DNA of 64,000 nucleotides from Chitinophagaceae bacterium (lineage in GTDB: Bacteria; Bacteroidota; Bacteroidia; Chitinophagales; Chitinophagaceae), in assembly GCA_016715365.1 (NCBI GenBank), contig JADKAM010000001.1:558001-622000 (forward strand), read 5' to 3'. Shown one piece after another: positions 16,475 to 25,949 of the stretch (position 1 is the stretch's first letter; the number at the start of each line of letters is the position of its first letter). The notes under the pieces were generated by a model. It ran no database searches. It saw only the letters and a list, made by a program, of their open reading frames with translations, and was not told the origin of the DNA. Made by a program: the position numbers and the translations under genes.

Positions 16475-18136
16475 ATGAAACGGATTCTTTGGTTACTCTT
16501 GCTTTTTTCAACTATTTGTACAGCACAAAAAAATAAAAAGGCGCAAATAAAAGCACAGCAAAAAGCAGACAAAATAGTTTTAACCGCTCTTCAGACCCAC
16601 ATTGGTTTTTTGGCTGATGATAAACTGGAAGGAAGAAGAACCGGATCGGCTGGTGAAAAAGTGGCTTATGAATACATCAGTAAAAAATTTGAAGAGGCTG
16701 GGATAACTCCAAAAGGCGAAAATGGCAGCTTTATTCAACAGTTTGAAGTAAATGAAGGCAGGGAAATAAAACCTGCAACATCATTCAGCATTAATGATGT
16801 TATCCTGAAACTTAATGTTGATTACTTTCCTTTAAGTTTTAGTGGAAATGGAAAAGTAATTTCATCAGCTGCCATGGCAATGCCGCAAAGTGAATCCGTT
16901 TGGTTTTTTGATTTAAAAGAAATACTTGAACAAAATAAAACCAATCCGCATTTCGACCTGGAAGATGCGATTGTAAAAAAAACAGATAAAGTTGCAACCA
17001 AAGGCGCTTCGGCCCTGCTTGTTTACAACAGCTCGGATATTAAAGACGAGCTGAAGTTTGATCCAAAATCTAAAACAGAAGCAGCCAAAATACCTGTGCT
17101 TTTTATGAGCAATGACATGAAGAAAAGGTTTTTAAATGATGAATTGAGTTTTGCTGAATATAAACTGGATGTTTTAATAGCCGATAAAAAAAGAATTGGC
17201 CATAATATAATTGGATTTGTAGATAACGGTGCTGCCAATACTATTATACTGGGTGCTCATTACGATCATTTGGGTTATGGCGAGGATCATAATTCTTTAT
17301 ACACAGGAAGTACGCCGATGATTCACAATGGTGCTGATGATAATGCCAGCGGTACTGCAGCGCTCCTTGAATTGAGTAAGCAACTTAAAAATTCAAAACT
17401 AAAAAACAACAATTATCTCTTTATTGCTTTTTCCGGCGAAGAGCTGGGTTTGTTTGGCAGTAAATATTATACCGAGCATCCTACTGCTGATCTTACCAAA
17501 ACCAATTACATGATCAATATGGATATGATTGGCCGGCTTAACGACAGTACACATGGATTTACCATTGGGGGTTATGGCACTTCGCCAACATGGGGTACTG
17601 AGCTTGCTGCGACTGATAAATTCTTTAAAATAAATTTTGATAGCAGCGGCACCGGGCCAAGTGACCATACTTCTTTTTACAGAAAAGATATTCCGGTGTT
17701 GTTTTTCTTTACCGGTGCACACAGCGATTATCACAAACCGAGTGATGATGCTGATAAAATTAATTACACCGGTGAACTAATGCTGATGAAATACATTTAT
17801 GGTGTAATAGAAAAAACTAATGATAAGGGCAAACTGGCTTTTACAAAAACAAGGGAGGCGCAGCAAGCTGGCAAGCGGAGTTTTAGTGTGAGTATGGGCA
17901 TAATGCCCGACTACACTTTTAGCGGCACCGGTGTAAGGGCCGATGGTATCAGCGAAGGAAAGCCGGCAGAAAAAGCGGGATTAAAAACAGGCGATATAAT
18001 TTTACAGATCGGTGATTATAAAATACCAGATGTGCAGGGTTATATGCAAACCCTGGGTAAATTTAAAAAAGGCGATGCAACAAAAGTTACAGTGAAAAGA
18101 GGTGCCGAGGAAATTGTTTTTAATATAGTTTTCTAA
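16475..18136 (+). CDS. Secreted M28-family zinc metallopeptidase with C-terminal PDZ domain
   Basis: The 553-aa protein has a signal peptide (MKRILWLLLLFSTICTAQ). A protease-associated region follows and then the M28 aminopeptidase core. Predicted zinc ligands and catalytic residues are visible: LGAHYDHLGYG, NGADDNASGTAAL, FSGEELGLFGS, INMDMIGRL and SDYHKPSDD. The last 80 residues form a PDZ domain (GVRADGISEGKPAEKAGLKT). Such M28-PDZ proteins are periplasmic or surface aminopeptidases in this phylum. The ATG at 16475 gives a proper signal peptide; the longer frame begins at TTG. The IPExxxVDY gene follows after 19 bases. Confidence 0.93.
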   Translation: MKRILWLLLLFSTICTAQKNKKAQIKAQQKADKIVLTALQTHIGFLADDKLEGRRTGSAGEKVAYEYISKKFEEAGITPKGENGSFIQQFEVNEGREIKPATSFSINDVILKLNVDYFPLSFSGNGKVISSAAMAMPQSESVWFFDLKEILEQNKTNPHFDLEDAIVKKTDKVATKGASALLVYNSSDIKDELKFDPKSKTEAAKIPVLFMSNDMKKRFLNDELSFAEYKLDVLIADKKRIGHNIIGFVDNGAANTIILGAHYDHLGYGEDHNSLYTGSTPMIHNGADDNASGTAALLELSKQLKNSKLKNNNYLFIAFSGEELGLFGSKYYTEHPTADLTKTNYMINMDMIGRLNDSTHGFTIGGYGTSPTWGTELAATDKFFKINFDSSGTGPSDHTSFYRKDIPVLFFFTGAHSDYHKPSDDADKINYTGELMLMKYIYGVIEKTNDKGKLAFTKTREAQQAGKRSFSVSMGIMPDYTFSGTGVRADGISEGKPAEKAGLKTGDIILQIGDYKIPDVQGYMQTLGKFKKGDATKVTVKRGAEEIVFNIVF

Positions 18137-18155
18137 CCTGGCCTAAGACCTCAAC

Positions 18156-18590
18156 ATGAAATTAAAAATTGACAACGAAGCTTTGGCCGAAGAGTTTTTT
18201 GAAGACTCTGTCCTCTTAGGCATTGTTGCGCCTGTTAAAGATTACCAGTTCAGCTGGCAGCTTAACCAGTTGCTTGGTCTCGATTTTAGGGTGAATAACG
18301 ATATTGAGATACAGCTTACCAAAAAGCAGCGAAAATATTTTTTCAGTATTTATGAATATGCTTTGCCCGCCATCAGCCTTTCACATTATTTATACAACAA
18401 TGAAAATGATGGCGAATATTTATTGCCCGAATTTAAGCACCTCGATTTTTTGTGGCTGATAAAAGGCGATCCTGTTCCGCCAGAAGATCTGAAAGCATTG
18501 ATACAATCGATAAGAACTTTACCCGGCGTGCAGCTGGTTAACGAAATGACGAACGAGAAAATAAAACACAAGCAACATTTGATTTTTTAA
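18156..18590 (+). CDS. IPExxxVDY family protein
   Basis: The 144-aa cytoplasmic protein resembles the small Bacteroidota-specific IPExxxVDY family. It shows the conserved pattern LLGIVAPVKDYQFSWQLNQ near the start, an aromatic central part (FSIYEYALPAISLSHYLYNN), and a C-terminal LLPEFKHLDFLWLIKG, which stands where the name-giving motif and its neighbours usually occur. Function of the family is unknown; members often sit near core-metabolism genes. It probably shares a transcript with the M28 peptidase gene (19-base gap). Confidence 0.65.
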   Translation: MKLKIDNEALAEEFFEDSVLLGIVAPVKDYQFSWQLNQLLGLDFRVNNDIEIQLTKKQRKYFFSIYEYALPAISLSHYLYNNENDGEYLLPEFKHLDFLWLIKGDPVPPEDLKALIQSIRTLPGVQLVNEMTNEKIKHKQHLIF

Positions 18591-18627
18591 TCCTTTCTTG
18601 TATGCACCAATATTGCCTGCATGGTTT

Positions 18628-20370
18628 TTATTTCTGTAAGCTCCACACTTTTTCGTAATCGCCATTGGCTGTTTCCTTAGCTTTCAGCTCCTCTAATGCT
18701 TTTTTGAATTTTACAGCAAATTTTTCTAATTGAAATACTTCGCCAAGTTCTACCGCCTTTTTGTTCTTAATCTCATACCCCTCTCCGGTGATAGTCATTG
18801 TAAAATATTTTGTACTGCCAAAATACGACCTGAAGTCGCCGTTGTTTTCACCTACCAGTTCAATATTCAGGTAAGGAGTCATCATTGGTTTTTTATCCCA
18901 GCTCAGCCTGAAAATAAGCGCCACTTTTAACAATGCATCCGCTTTCGTATCTTTTATGATTGCATTTTCGCCGTAATAGCGGTTGCCAACAGATGTTAAA
19001 CCTTTTATCGGGTTTAATCCTTCATAAGCTCTTAAAAATTCACTGCTGTTATTCAGATCATCACTCATAAATTTTATCGTGTTGGCATAGCTTGGTGCAG
19101 CTGGCACCGTACCCACAGGCATCATTGTACTTCCTAAAACTTCGGTAAACACAGCAGAAAGGTTGCTGTACAATATCCTCAAGCCCTCATCCAGTGTTTC
19201 GTTGGGGATATCAGGAAAGTTAATGGTTTTGGTTGTTCTTGTATTCTGGAGCTTGTCCTCGGTTGTTCCGGATGTATAGGTTTCTCCATAGGTATAAAAA
19301 GAACCGGTTGCTATATTTTTTGCAAAAGATAAGGGCTTTGCACCGGATGCGTTCTTTTTTACTACAGATACATCACCTGTTTCAAATTTAATTCCGCTGC
19401 TGTTATCATTACTATTGGTTACATCTACCCACAAGCCATCGTTGCTGCCGGTAGATACCGTTGGGTTTGCCGGCACTTTCCCTTTTATATTTGTTGCCGG
19501 TACCATTAGCTGATCAGAAACAGCGAGGTAGCAATTCTTAAAATTAAATTTATTATCATTTTCAATATTTCTGAAAGCAGCTGCCGGTAATATTACTTTT
19601 GCAGCCGGTTTTACATAGGCTACCAGGCTAAGGGTTCTAATGCCTATTTGCGTGGTAATTACATCTACCCGTATCAAGGAGTTTGCTTCGGTACTGTAGT
19701 TGGCCAGTTCTAATTCTACCTCTTTGGTAAAATCTACTTGTATGTTTTTGGTTTGTCCGTTTACAGAAACCAGTTTTACATTTTTAGATGGCACAGGAAC
19801 ATCAAAACTTCCTTCAACCACACCATTTTTTTCAAAGCTTATTTTTTTTATGCCACTGTTCGGGTTTTCAGTTACGGTGTGTACGCCCATGGCAAAATGT
19901 TTAAGTTCCTTATCATTAACTTTTATGATACCGCCATATTTATACATTTTAAATGCATCCTTACTCGATAACTGCAACATGGTAAAATCGCCGTTATTGA
20001 TCCAGTCTTTGCCCAAAAAACTGTGTACCATCAGGCCTAGATCTTTAGAATAAATATTGGTGCCAACTGCAACTGTAACATCTGCATCTTCTACATGGTC
20101 TATGGTAGCCACAGCACCAATACCGCCTGCAACAGCACTGCCAGCAGCTTTAGCCACTTTACCAACTACTTTTTGAAAAAAGCCGCCGCCGCTTTTTTTC
20201 TTTTCAGTTTTTTCTTCTTCGCTGTTTGGAATAGAATCTGTTTTAGCAGCAGCTACCTCTGTTTTTTCTTCTTTATCTTTTTTCTTTTTCAATAAGCCGC
20301 CGAGCTGGGCAGTTGCCGTATTTGCTAAAACGATGCCTGCAATTAAGCAGAAAAATAATTTAATCTTCAT
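18628..20370 (-). CDS. Exported protein of unknown function, last gene of the six-gene cluster
   Basis: The 580-aa product has a signal peptide (MKIKLFFCLIAGIVLANTATAQ). It continues with a Lys/Glu-rich stretch, a Gly/Ala-rich hydrophobic segment (GKVAKAAGSAVAGGIGAVA) that could insert in a membrane, and a long beta-rich domain (residues about 110-570, with KISFEKNGVVEGSFDVPVPS). No family is recognised. I start at the ATG at 20370; the longer frame lacks a natural signal. It is the last gene of the minus-strand cluster 27891-18628 and converges on the IPExxxVDY gene. The 104-base gap to the preceding gene is the largest in the cluster. Confidence 0.75.
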   Translation of the reverse strand: MKIKLFFCLIAGIVLANTATAQLGGLLKKKKDKEEKTEVAAAKTDSIPNSEEEKTEKKKSGGGFFQKVVGKVAKAAGSAVAGGIGAVATIDHVEDADVTVAVGTNIYSKDLGLMVHSFLGKDWINNGDFTMLQLSSKDAFKMYKYGGIIKVNDKELKHFAMGVHTVTENPNSGIKKISFEKNGVVEGSFDVPVPSKNVKLVSVNGQTKNIQVDFTKEVELELANYSTEANSLIRVDVITTQIGIRTLSLVAYVKPAAKVILPAAAFRNIENDNKFNFKNCYLAVSDQLMVPATNIKGKVPANPTVSTGSNDGLWVDVTNSNDNSSGIKFETGDVSVVKKNASGAKPLSFAKNIATGSFYTYGETYTSGTTEDKLQNTRTTKTINFPDIPNETLDEGLRILYSNLSAVFTEVLGSTMMPVGTVPAAPSYANTIKFMSDDLNNSSEFLRAYEGLNPIKGLTSVGNRYYGENAIIKDTKADALLKVALIFRLSWDKKPMMTPYLNIELVGENNGDFRSYFGSTKYFTMTITGEGYEIKNKKAVELGEVFQLEKFAVKFKKALEELKAKETANGDYEKVWSLQK

Positions 20371-20474
20371 ACCTGTTTTTGTTTCACTTTTTGAAAAAAT
20401 TACTATTTGATTATTTTTGTGTAAACCTTTTGCCATTTTTTAATTTTTATTTTATGAAATAAATACCAGCTATA

Positions 20475-21599
20475 TTACTGGTTTTTAAATTCAACACTTT
20501 TATCTGTTACGGTTAAATAAATGAGATATTCGGATTGTGTTACAATAAGCATAAGTGTTACTTTTTGATCCGGCTTTCCTTTGATGGTATAAACCACCGA
20601 GTTTGCTTCTTTCACAATTTCCTTTTTTTCAAAGTCAAGGCTGCCGTCACATTTTCTCTCTAATTCAGTTACAATGGCTTCAATATTTGTTCCGGTTGTT
20701 TTGTAATCAGATGTTGCGCTATACTCAAGGATTTTAAAGCTGTCATCATAGGGGCTATAACTGTCGGAAGTAGTGAGTACTGCTTTTTGCATACCTGCCA
20801 GTGTGGGCAGGTTGGTTCTGAATTCCATTTCGCCATCCGTGTTTTTTTTGCCATCAAACCTGTTTTTCACAAAACCATTTGAAGAAGCGGATAAAATTTT
20901 CTTCATGTCATCCGCAAAGTTTTTATCAAAAACACCTTGTGATTTTGCAGTTGCTGCTGTTGCTTTTTTTTCTTTCTCCGGGTCTACGGTAAATATGTTC
21001 CAGATAATTAATGACTGGCCGCCGTTATTGTGCTTGTATATCCTCATTTCAAATTCACCGTTGCCCAGCATATCCCTGAACAAAACACTTTTTTCCCCGG
21101 TGCTGGCATCTGAACCCGTTTCAATTTTTTTGCCCACAAGGCATAGGGTTTGAATGGTCTTTATTTTAGTTAAGAGTTCATTGTATGCAGGCTCTAAATC
21201 ATTTTCATTATCACTTAAAATAATAATTGTTGTGGTGAATATGTCATTTTTATTTTCATTGTAATAAATGGGGAACTGTTTTTTGGGCCCTGTAAACGGC
21301 AACGTTGTTTGCTGCATACCATCTGCAGCAACCGGGATAGATGTGTTTATCAGTTGCGATTGTGTACGAAGACAAACGGCATCCATTATGGTTTCAAATT
21401 CTTTGTTCGTAAGAAATGAAGTGGATCCTGCTTTTTCAGTTGCATTTTCCGGGCAGCCTTTATTTGCTTTTGTTCCTTTTGTTTTCGGGCATAGGTCTTC
21501 GCTATTAGGTATGCCGTCGTTATCATCATCGGGAGGCATCTGTGCTGTAGAAATTAATACGGTAAATAACGCTATACCGAGAATAATTAATTTTTTCAT
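20475..21599 (-). CDS. Exported protein with a thrombospondin type-3-like calcium-binding repeat
   Basis: The 374-aa protein starts with a signal peptide (MKKLIILGIALFTVLISTAQ). Immediately after it comes an Asp-rich segment, DDDNDGIPNSEDLCPKTKG, then NKGCPE, matching the TSP type-3 calcium-binding repeat found in front of many OmpA-like domains. No OmpA domain follows. The remaining about 320 residues are unrecognised, mixed alpha/beta, with several Lys-rich loops. The start at 21599 is chosen for the signal peptide. It lies 22 bases downstream of the WD40-like gene in the same probable operon. Confidence 0.75.
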   Translation of the reverse strand: MKKLIILGIALFTVLISTAQMPPDDDNDGIPNSEDLCPKTKGTKANKGCPENATEKAGSTSFLTNKEFETIMDAVCLRTQSQLINTSIPVAADGMQQTTLPFTGPKKQFPIYYNENKNDIFTTTIIILSDNENDLEPAYNELLTKIKTIQTLCLVGKKIETGSDASTGEKSVLFRDMLGNGEFEMRIYKHNNGGQSLIIWNIFTVDPEKEKKATAATAKSQGVFDKNFADDMKKILSASSNGFVKNRFDGKKNTDGEMEFRTNLPTLAGMQKAVLTTSDSYSPYDDSFKILEYSATSDYKTTGTNIEAIVTELERKCDGSLDFEKKEIVKEANSVVYTIKGKPDQKVTLMLIVTQSEYLIYLTVTDKSVEFKNQ

Positions 21600-21621
21600 T
21601 TGTTTTAGTTTACCGGTTTTC

Positions 21622-24519
21622 TTAATCTTCAGAAAGTGAAATCCTGTCAACTCCGCTAGACTGTTTATGTACAGTAACAATACCTATTCCTTCAAAATTT
21701 CTCAATGCATCATTTTTTTTGTTTAGCTCAACGGTATCTACCAATTGGTTGTTGATAAAAAGCAAGAACCTGTTTGCCTCTTTTTTAACCGAAATAGTAT
21801 TTTTTGTACTTGTTTTTGACTCGTTTGAATGCTTGTTAATAGCATTTGTAAAAATATTGTAGGTGTTACCTGTGTAATGGTTATGAGTTGTCCACTCATT
21901 TTTACCGGGGCTGTAACTGCCAAACCAATAGGTTTGCTTAATGGGGTTAATGATAAAATATAAACGAGCCGGTTCATTTTTTTTACCATCCCGGTATTGT
22001 ATTATAAGCCCTTGCCCGCAATCGCTGTTTTTATTCTCGGCCATTCCCATTATTGCAGAGAAAGTATAATTAACAGGTTTGTTTGCATCAGGTTTTGTAA
22101 GTGTCCATGTATAATCATCTGCTTTTTGATTAATGGATAAATGCAAACTGTCGGGGTTATTAAACCCAGATGAGAAATTAAAGAAAAAACGATAAACATT
22201 TTTATCATCAGCAGCTGTTTCTAACCAGTCCCAGCTATATTTAAATTTGGCTTCTTCCCAGTTTTTAAAAAGGTAGTTTTTGGTATTATCAATAAAATCC
22301 GGCTGCTTTGGGGGCGAAACTTTTGTTGGATTCTTATTTGGCTCTTCGGTAGCCGGTTGCTTTACAGTTTCTTCTTTTAGCACACCTACCATATTTACAA
22401 AATAGCTGTAATCCGAAATCATTACTTTATTACTGCCCACCACTACCACTTTTGATTTATTGTTATCACTTGCCATCATTTCCATTTGATGCGGAAACCG
22501 CTGACCATTACTTTCGGGATTACATTTTAACTCTCCGTTAAACGCATAAATACCTTCTGAACTTGAGCATAAAACCAGCTCACCATTTGTTTGAAAATGG
22601 GCAGCATAAAAATTTCCCAAATCGTATGTTGAAAGTTGCTTACCTGTTAATGCATCATATACAAACATATTTTTTTGATAGGTGCAAAACACTTTTTTGG
22701 CAGCGGTTGCAATATCTACTGCTAATTTTTTTTCTCCTGCAGGTGGTGCAATCGTTACAATTGCTTTTCGGGTTTTTAAATCCCATGTTTTTACAAAATC
22801 CCCCCCGGCAGTCACTAATGTACTGTTATCTAAAAAACGGGTACGCAGTACCAGCCTGTTATCGGGGTTTTCTTTTATAACCGCAGTTCGTTTACCAGTT
22901 GCTAAATCATATAAAAATATTTCGCCGAAGAATGAGCCTGCAGCCAGCGTTTTACCATCCGGCGATATATCTGCCACAAATAAAACTTTGCCCAAAGTAT
23001 CTTTCATCAGGGTTCGTATGGTTTTCCCTGTCTGTATGTCCAGTTGCACCAGTCCTTTGCCCTTTATATGGCTGTACAAGGATTTATTATCAGCCGCAAA
23101 TAAGGCGAAGTGGCTGTTAACCCCCGGTATAGTTGTAATTTCTGTTTCGGTGTCAGTGTCAAATATTTTTATCTGGCCTGTAGATCCTTCTTCAGAACTT
23201 GATACGGCAAACATCTTGCTATCGTTACTAAAAGCGATATGGGTAATTTTTCCATTTAGTTCTGCAATTGTCCGCCTATCTGCTTTTACATAGGGTATCT
23301 TCTTTATGTCTTTAGAAAGAAAGTAGTATTCCAGCAGGTTGGTGTTCTTATCAGCTATTTTATAAAATACCAATTTTTCGCCTTCAAACAGTTGGGTAAC
23401 ATCTGCCCCATTGCCCAGCTTCGTTGCTTTAATCTTATATTTTCCCGAAAAAGCTTCCTGTGTCAGCACCTTATCAATTTCCGTTTCGGAGTATTTTGCA
23501 TTTTGCGAACCTATATTGAATGTCTGGCGATAAATCATTCCCAGTTCACCATGATTAAATATTTCATGGTCAAGGCCTCCAAAACTGTATGGGGCATAAT
23601 AAACAGGCCCAAATTCATTTGTTCCGTTTTGTGCCCTTTTTAAATTACTAAAACCATTGGGAGCATCTGCAAGTACAGCTTCAAAATCCCTTTTAAAATC
23701 AACCGCTCTTCCATAAATTAAAAAACCACCGGGCTGAGAATTTGTTTTATCATTCGGTAGCAATGCTACAGCTAATTTATTATCAAATGCCCTGTCATTA
23801 TGATAATCGGCAATCATCATTAACTCGTTATCCTTCTTTTCACTTGATACAAGCACAGCACCCCCTTTTACATTGTGCAGCAGCTTTAATATTCCGGGGC
23901 CCCTTGTTAGCCCGGCTATAATAGTATAGGTAGTGGCCGGGTTGTGGTCAAATGCTTTTAAAATAGGATAGTCGCCCCCATTGGTTTGCTGAAGCCTTCC
24001 CGCAATCCGTACCCATCCATCTTTTAGAAGGCGTTCATTCTCAGCTTTAATTATTTTCCTTACGTTTGCGGAAGCATAGGTTTCTAATTCATCTAAGTAA
24101 CCATTCTCTTCTGCTTTAGGTTTGTAGCCAAGTAAACCATCCGTATTAAATTTCCCATTGGAATTTTCCGAAAAATCAATAGAGGTGCAGCTGCTGATAA
24201 GCATATTATTGATCCCCTTTTTTTGCAAATACTCCCTGGCATTATTACAATCAAATCCTTCTTTGAATTCAAAGTACATATAAGGGTCGTAGGCGGCTAC
24301 TTTATCTTTCAGCAAGTTGCCTATTCTTTCTTCGCTGTCTTCTTTTTTAAATTTCACGTCCCAAAGTGAACAGTATTTTACTACCCGGTTGGGACCATAG
24401 TATAAGATCATTACACCGGTTTTATATTTAAGCCGGTCAAGGTTGGCCACTTGTACCGTTTGCGATTCAACGGTTATAACAATAGTCATCAGCAAAAAAC
24501 TAATAAATGATTTAAGCAT
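21622..24519 (-). CDS. Exported protein with N-terminal duplicated domain and WD40-like propeller
   Basis: The 965-aa product has a signal peptide (first about 20 residues). Residues about 25-106 form an unrecognised domain with SLWDVKF and PYMYFEFKEGFDCNNA, closely similar to the C-terminal domain of the protein encoded just upstream. Residues about 420-700 carry WD40-like repeats (ITHIAFSNDSKMFAVSSSE, then GQIKIFDTDT; VADISPDGKTLAAGSFFGE, then IFLYDLATGK; TLVTAGGDFVKTWDLKTRK). The last about 200 residues look like a beta-sandwich of laminin-G or glucanase type. It probably works outside the cytoplasm as a binding or scaffold protein. No enzyme motif is visible. Confidence 0.8.
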   Translation of the reverse strand: MLKSFISFLLMTIVITVESQTVQVANLDRLKYKTGVMILYYGPNRVVKYCSLWDVKFKKEDSEERIGNLLKDKVAAYDPYMYFEFKEGFDCNNAREYLQKKGINNMLISSCTSIDFSENSNGKFNTDGLLGYKPKAEENGYLDELETYASANVRKIIKAENERLLKDGWVRIAGRLQQTNGGDYPILKAFDHNPATTYTIIAGLTRGPGILKLLHNVKGGAVLVSSEKKDNELMMIADYHNDRAFDNKLAVALLPNDKTNSQPGGFLIYGRAVDFKRDFEAVLADAPNGFSNLKRAQNGTNEFGPVYYAPYSFGGLDHEIFNHGELGMIYRQTFNIGSQNAKYSETEIDKVLTQEAFSGKYKIKATKLGNGADVTQLFEGEKLVFYKIADKNTNLLEYYFLSKDIKKIPYVKADRRTIAELNGKITHIAFSNDSKMFAVSSSEEGSTGQIKIFDTDTETEITTIPGVNSHFALFAADNKSLYSHIKGKGLVQLDIQTGKTIRTLMKDTLGKVLFVADISPDGKTLAAGSFFGEIFLYDLATGKRTAVIKENPDNRLVLRTRFLDNSTLVTAGGDFVKTWDLKTRKAIVTIAPPAGEKKLAVDIATAAKKVFCTYQKNMFVYDALTGKQLSTYDLGNFYAAHFQTNGELVLCSSSEGIYAFNGELKCNPESNGQRFPHQMEMMASDNNKSKVVVVGSNKVMISDYSYFVNMVGVLKEETVKQPATEEPNKNPTKVSPPKQPDFIDNTKNYLFKNWEEAKFKYSWDWLETAADDKNVYRFFFNFSSGFNNPDSLHLSINQKADDYTWTLTKPDANKPVNYTFSAIMGMAENKNSDCGQGLIIQYRDGKKNEPARLYFIINPIKQTYWFGSYSPGKNEWTTHNHYTGNTYNIFTNAINKHSNESKTSTKNTISVKKEANRFLLFINNQLVDTVELNKKNDALRNFEGIGIVTVHKQSSGVDRISLSED

Positions 24520-24559
24520 GGATGTAAGTTGTATTAAATAAAGTATTGTGTATATTTTT

Positions 24560-25936
24560 TCAGTAAATGCAGGAAGGTGGTGAAATCCCTTTTTTTCTTA
24601 AATACCCTTGTGCATTGGAGCAGTCGAATCCTTCTTTAAATTCAAAATACATATAAGGAGAACTACCCGCTACTCTTCTTTGCAGACTTTCGGCAATGCC
24701 ATCCTCACTGTTGTTTTTATCAATCTCCACCACAAACAATGATACATTGCTTACAATCCTGTTGCTTCCAAAATATAATATCATTACTCCGGAACGTTTA
24801 TTTTTTCGTTCAAGATTTGCAGTGGCGATTGTTATACCATTTACAGTAGTAGTAGTAGTAAAGCCGCCATTGTTACCTGATGAATTTGAGGAAGAAGAGT
24901 TTGAAGAAGAAGCAATTGTGGCTGACGAACTACCAAATGAAAAAGTAGCAGGCTTATAGGATTGGGTTGAGCTTATATTTTTTAACCACCATGCTGAATT
25001 TAAATAAGCGAGGTCTTCTTTTTCGGGAATAGCCCTTTTTTGAGACTCATCTACTCTGACAACAAAGAAAAAGCCTAAATCTGATTTTGGCAGAAATCCA
25101 TTTGCAAAAACTTGCCCTGACGGCACCCAATACAAAGTATTTATTCCATATTCACCAATAAATTCTCCAAGTTTGAAATAATTATAATCATTCAGCTTTT
25201 CAAATGCCAAATCTTTTCGCTTTGTAAGCTTTAGACTATCGGGCCAGCCATCAATGGCTGCACTTCTTGAAATAGCTTCAATCTCGTCATCGGTCAGGCC
25301 AAATTTGGATCTAAGTACTGAGTAAAACCCTCCCAGTGCATGACCATAACCGGGCATTGTAATGTCATATAGGTTACTTAATTTTTTTGCCGCATCCATT
25401 TTTTTAGAATCAAGCTTTTTAACAATGCTCTTTACAACTGGAGATGGCGCAGGAAAAAAAGGCACCTCATCATCATCAAGAGCGCCAACGACTACATAGA
25501 ACCCATTTCCCGTTTTGGGAATATATTCAGCTTCCATATGAAGGTTTTCTTCTTTTGGTATCCAAATCAAATCTATTTGCCTGAAATTCTCTATTGCAGG
25601 AAAAAACTCTGTCCAGCTTCCAATCCAGTATGTTTTATAATCCCAAATTTTTTTTGAGTCCATTTTCAATAATTTATCAATTGTATTTAATGCCTCTGGG
25701 TACTCTGAAAAATTGGAATATTTGAATGCAGTATTCAGTTGAGTTTCTGTTAATGTTTTAGAATCTACTAATGATGTTTTTATCCATTTATCCTCATTAA
25801 ACTTGCTATTGAATATCATTTTCCTTTCATGAAATATTGAGTTAGGACTTTTGATAGGATATTTTTTCGTTGGATTTTGTCCAAACAAAAACGAGGCTGT
25901 AAACAATGCTGCTACCAAAAACAAGTATTTCATCAT
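24560..25936 (-). CDS. Exported protein with C-terminal copy of the duplicated domain
   Basis: The 458-aa protein has a signal peptide (LFLVAALFTASFLFGQ). A mostly helical domain of about 310 residues follows, then a Ser/Asn-rich linker (about 338-362), then a C-terminal domain of about 85 residues (SGVMILYFGSNR, and PYMYFEFKEGFDCSNAQGYL) that ends the protein. The same domain opens the next gene product, so the two copies face each other across the gene boundary. No known family is recognised. It sits 13 bases after the MORN gene and 40 bases before the WD40-like gene. Confidence 0.75.
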   Translation of the reverse strand: MMKYLFLVAALFTASFLFGQNPTKKYPIKSPNSIFHERKMIFNSKFNEDKWIKTSLVDSKTLTETQLNTAFKYSNFSEYPEALNTIDKLLKMDSKKIWDYKTYWIGSWTEFFPAIENFRQIDLIWIPKEENLHMEAEYIPKTGNGFYVVVGALDDDEVPFFPAPSPVVKSIVKKLDSKKMDAAKKLSNLYDITMPGYGHALGGFYSVLRSKFGLTDDEIEAISRSAAIDGWPDSLKLTKRKDLAFEKLNDYNYFKLGEFIGEYGINTLYWVPSGQVFANGFLPKSDLGFFFVVRVDESQKRAIPEKEDLAYLNSAWWLKNISSTQSYKPATFSFGSSSATIASSSNSSSSNSSGNNGGFTTTTTVNGITIATANLERKNKRSGVMILYFGSNRIVSNVSLFVVEIDKNNSEDGIAESLQRRVAGSSPYMYFEFKEGFDCSNAQGYLRKKGISPPSCIY

Positions 25937-25949
25937 TCTAATTTTTAAA

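Noticed and set aside
22682..23293. 203-codon plus-strand frame opposite the WD40-like gene
   Set aside because: Shadow frame; no start context and no domain.
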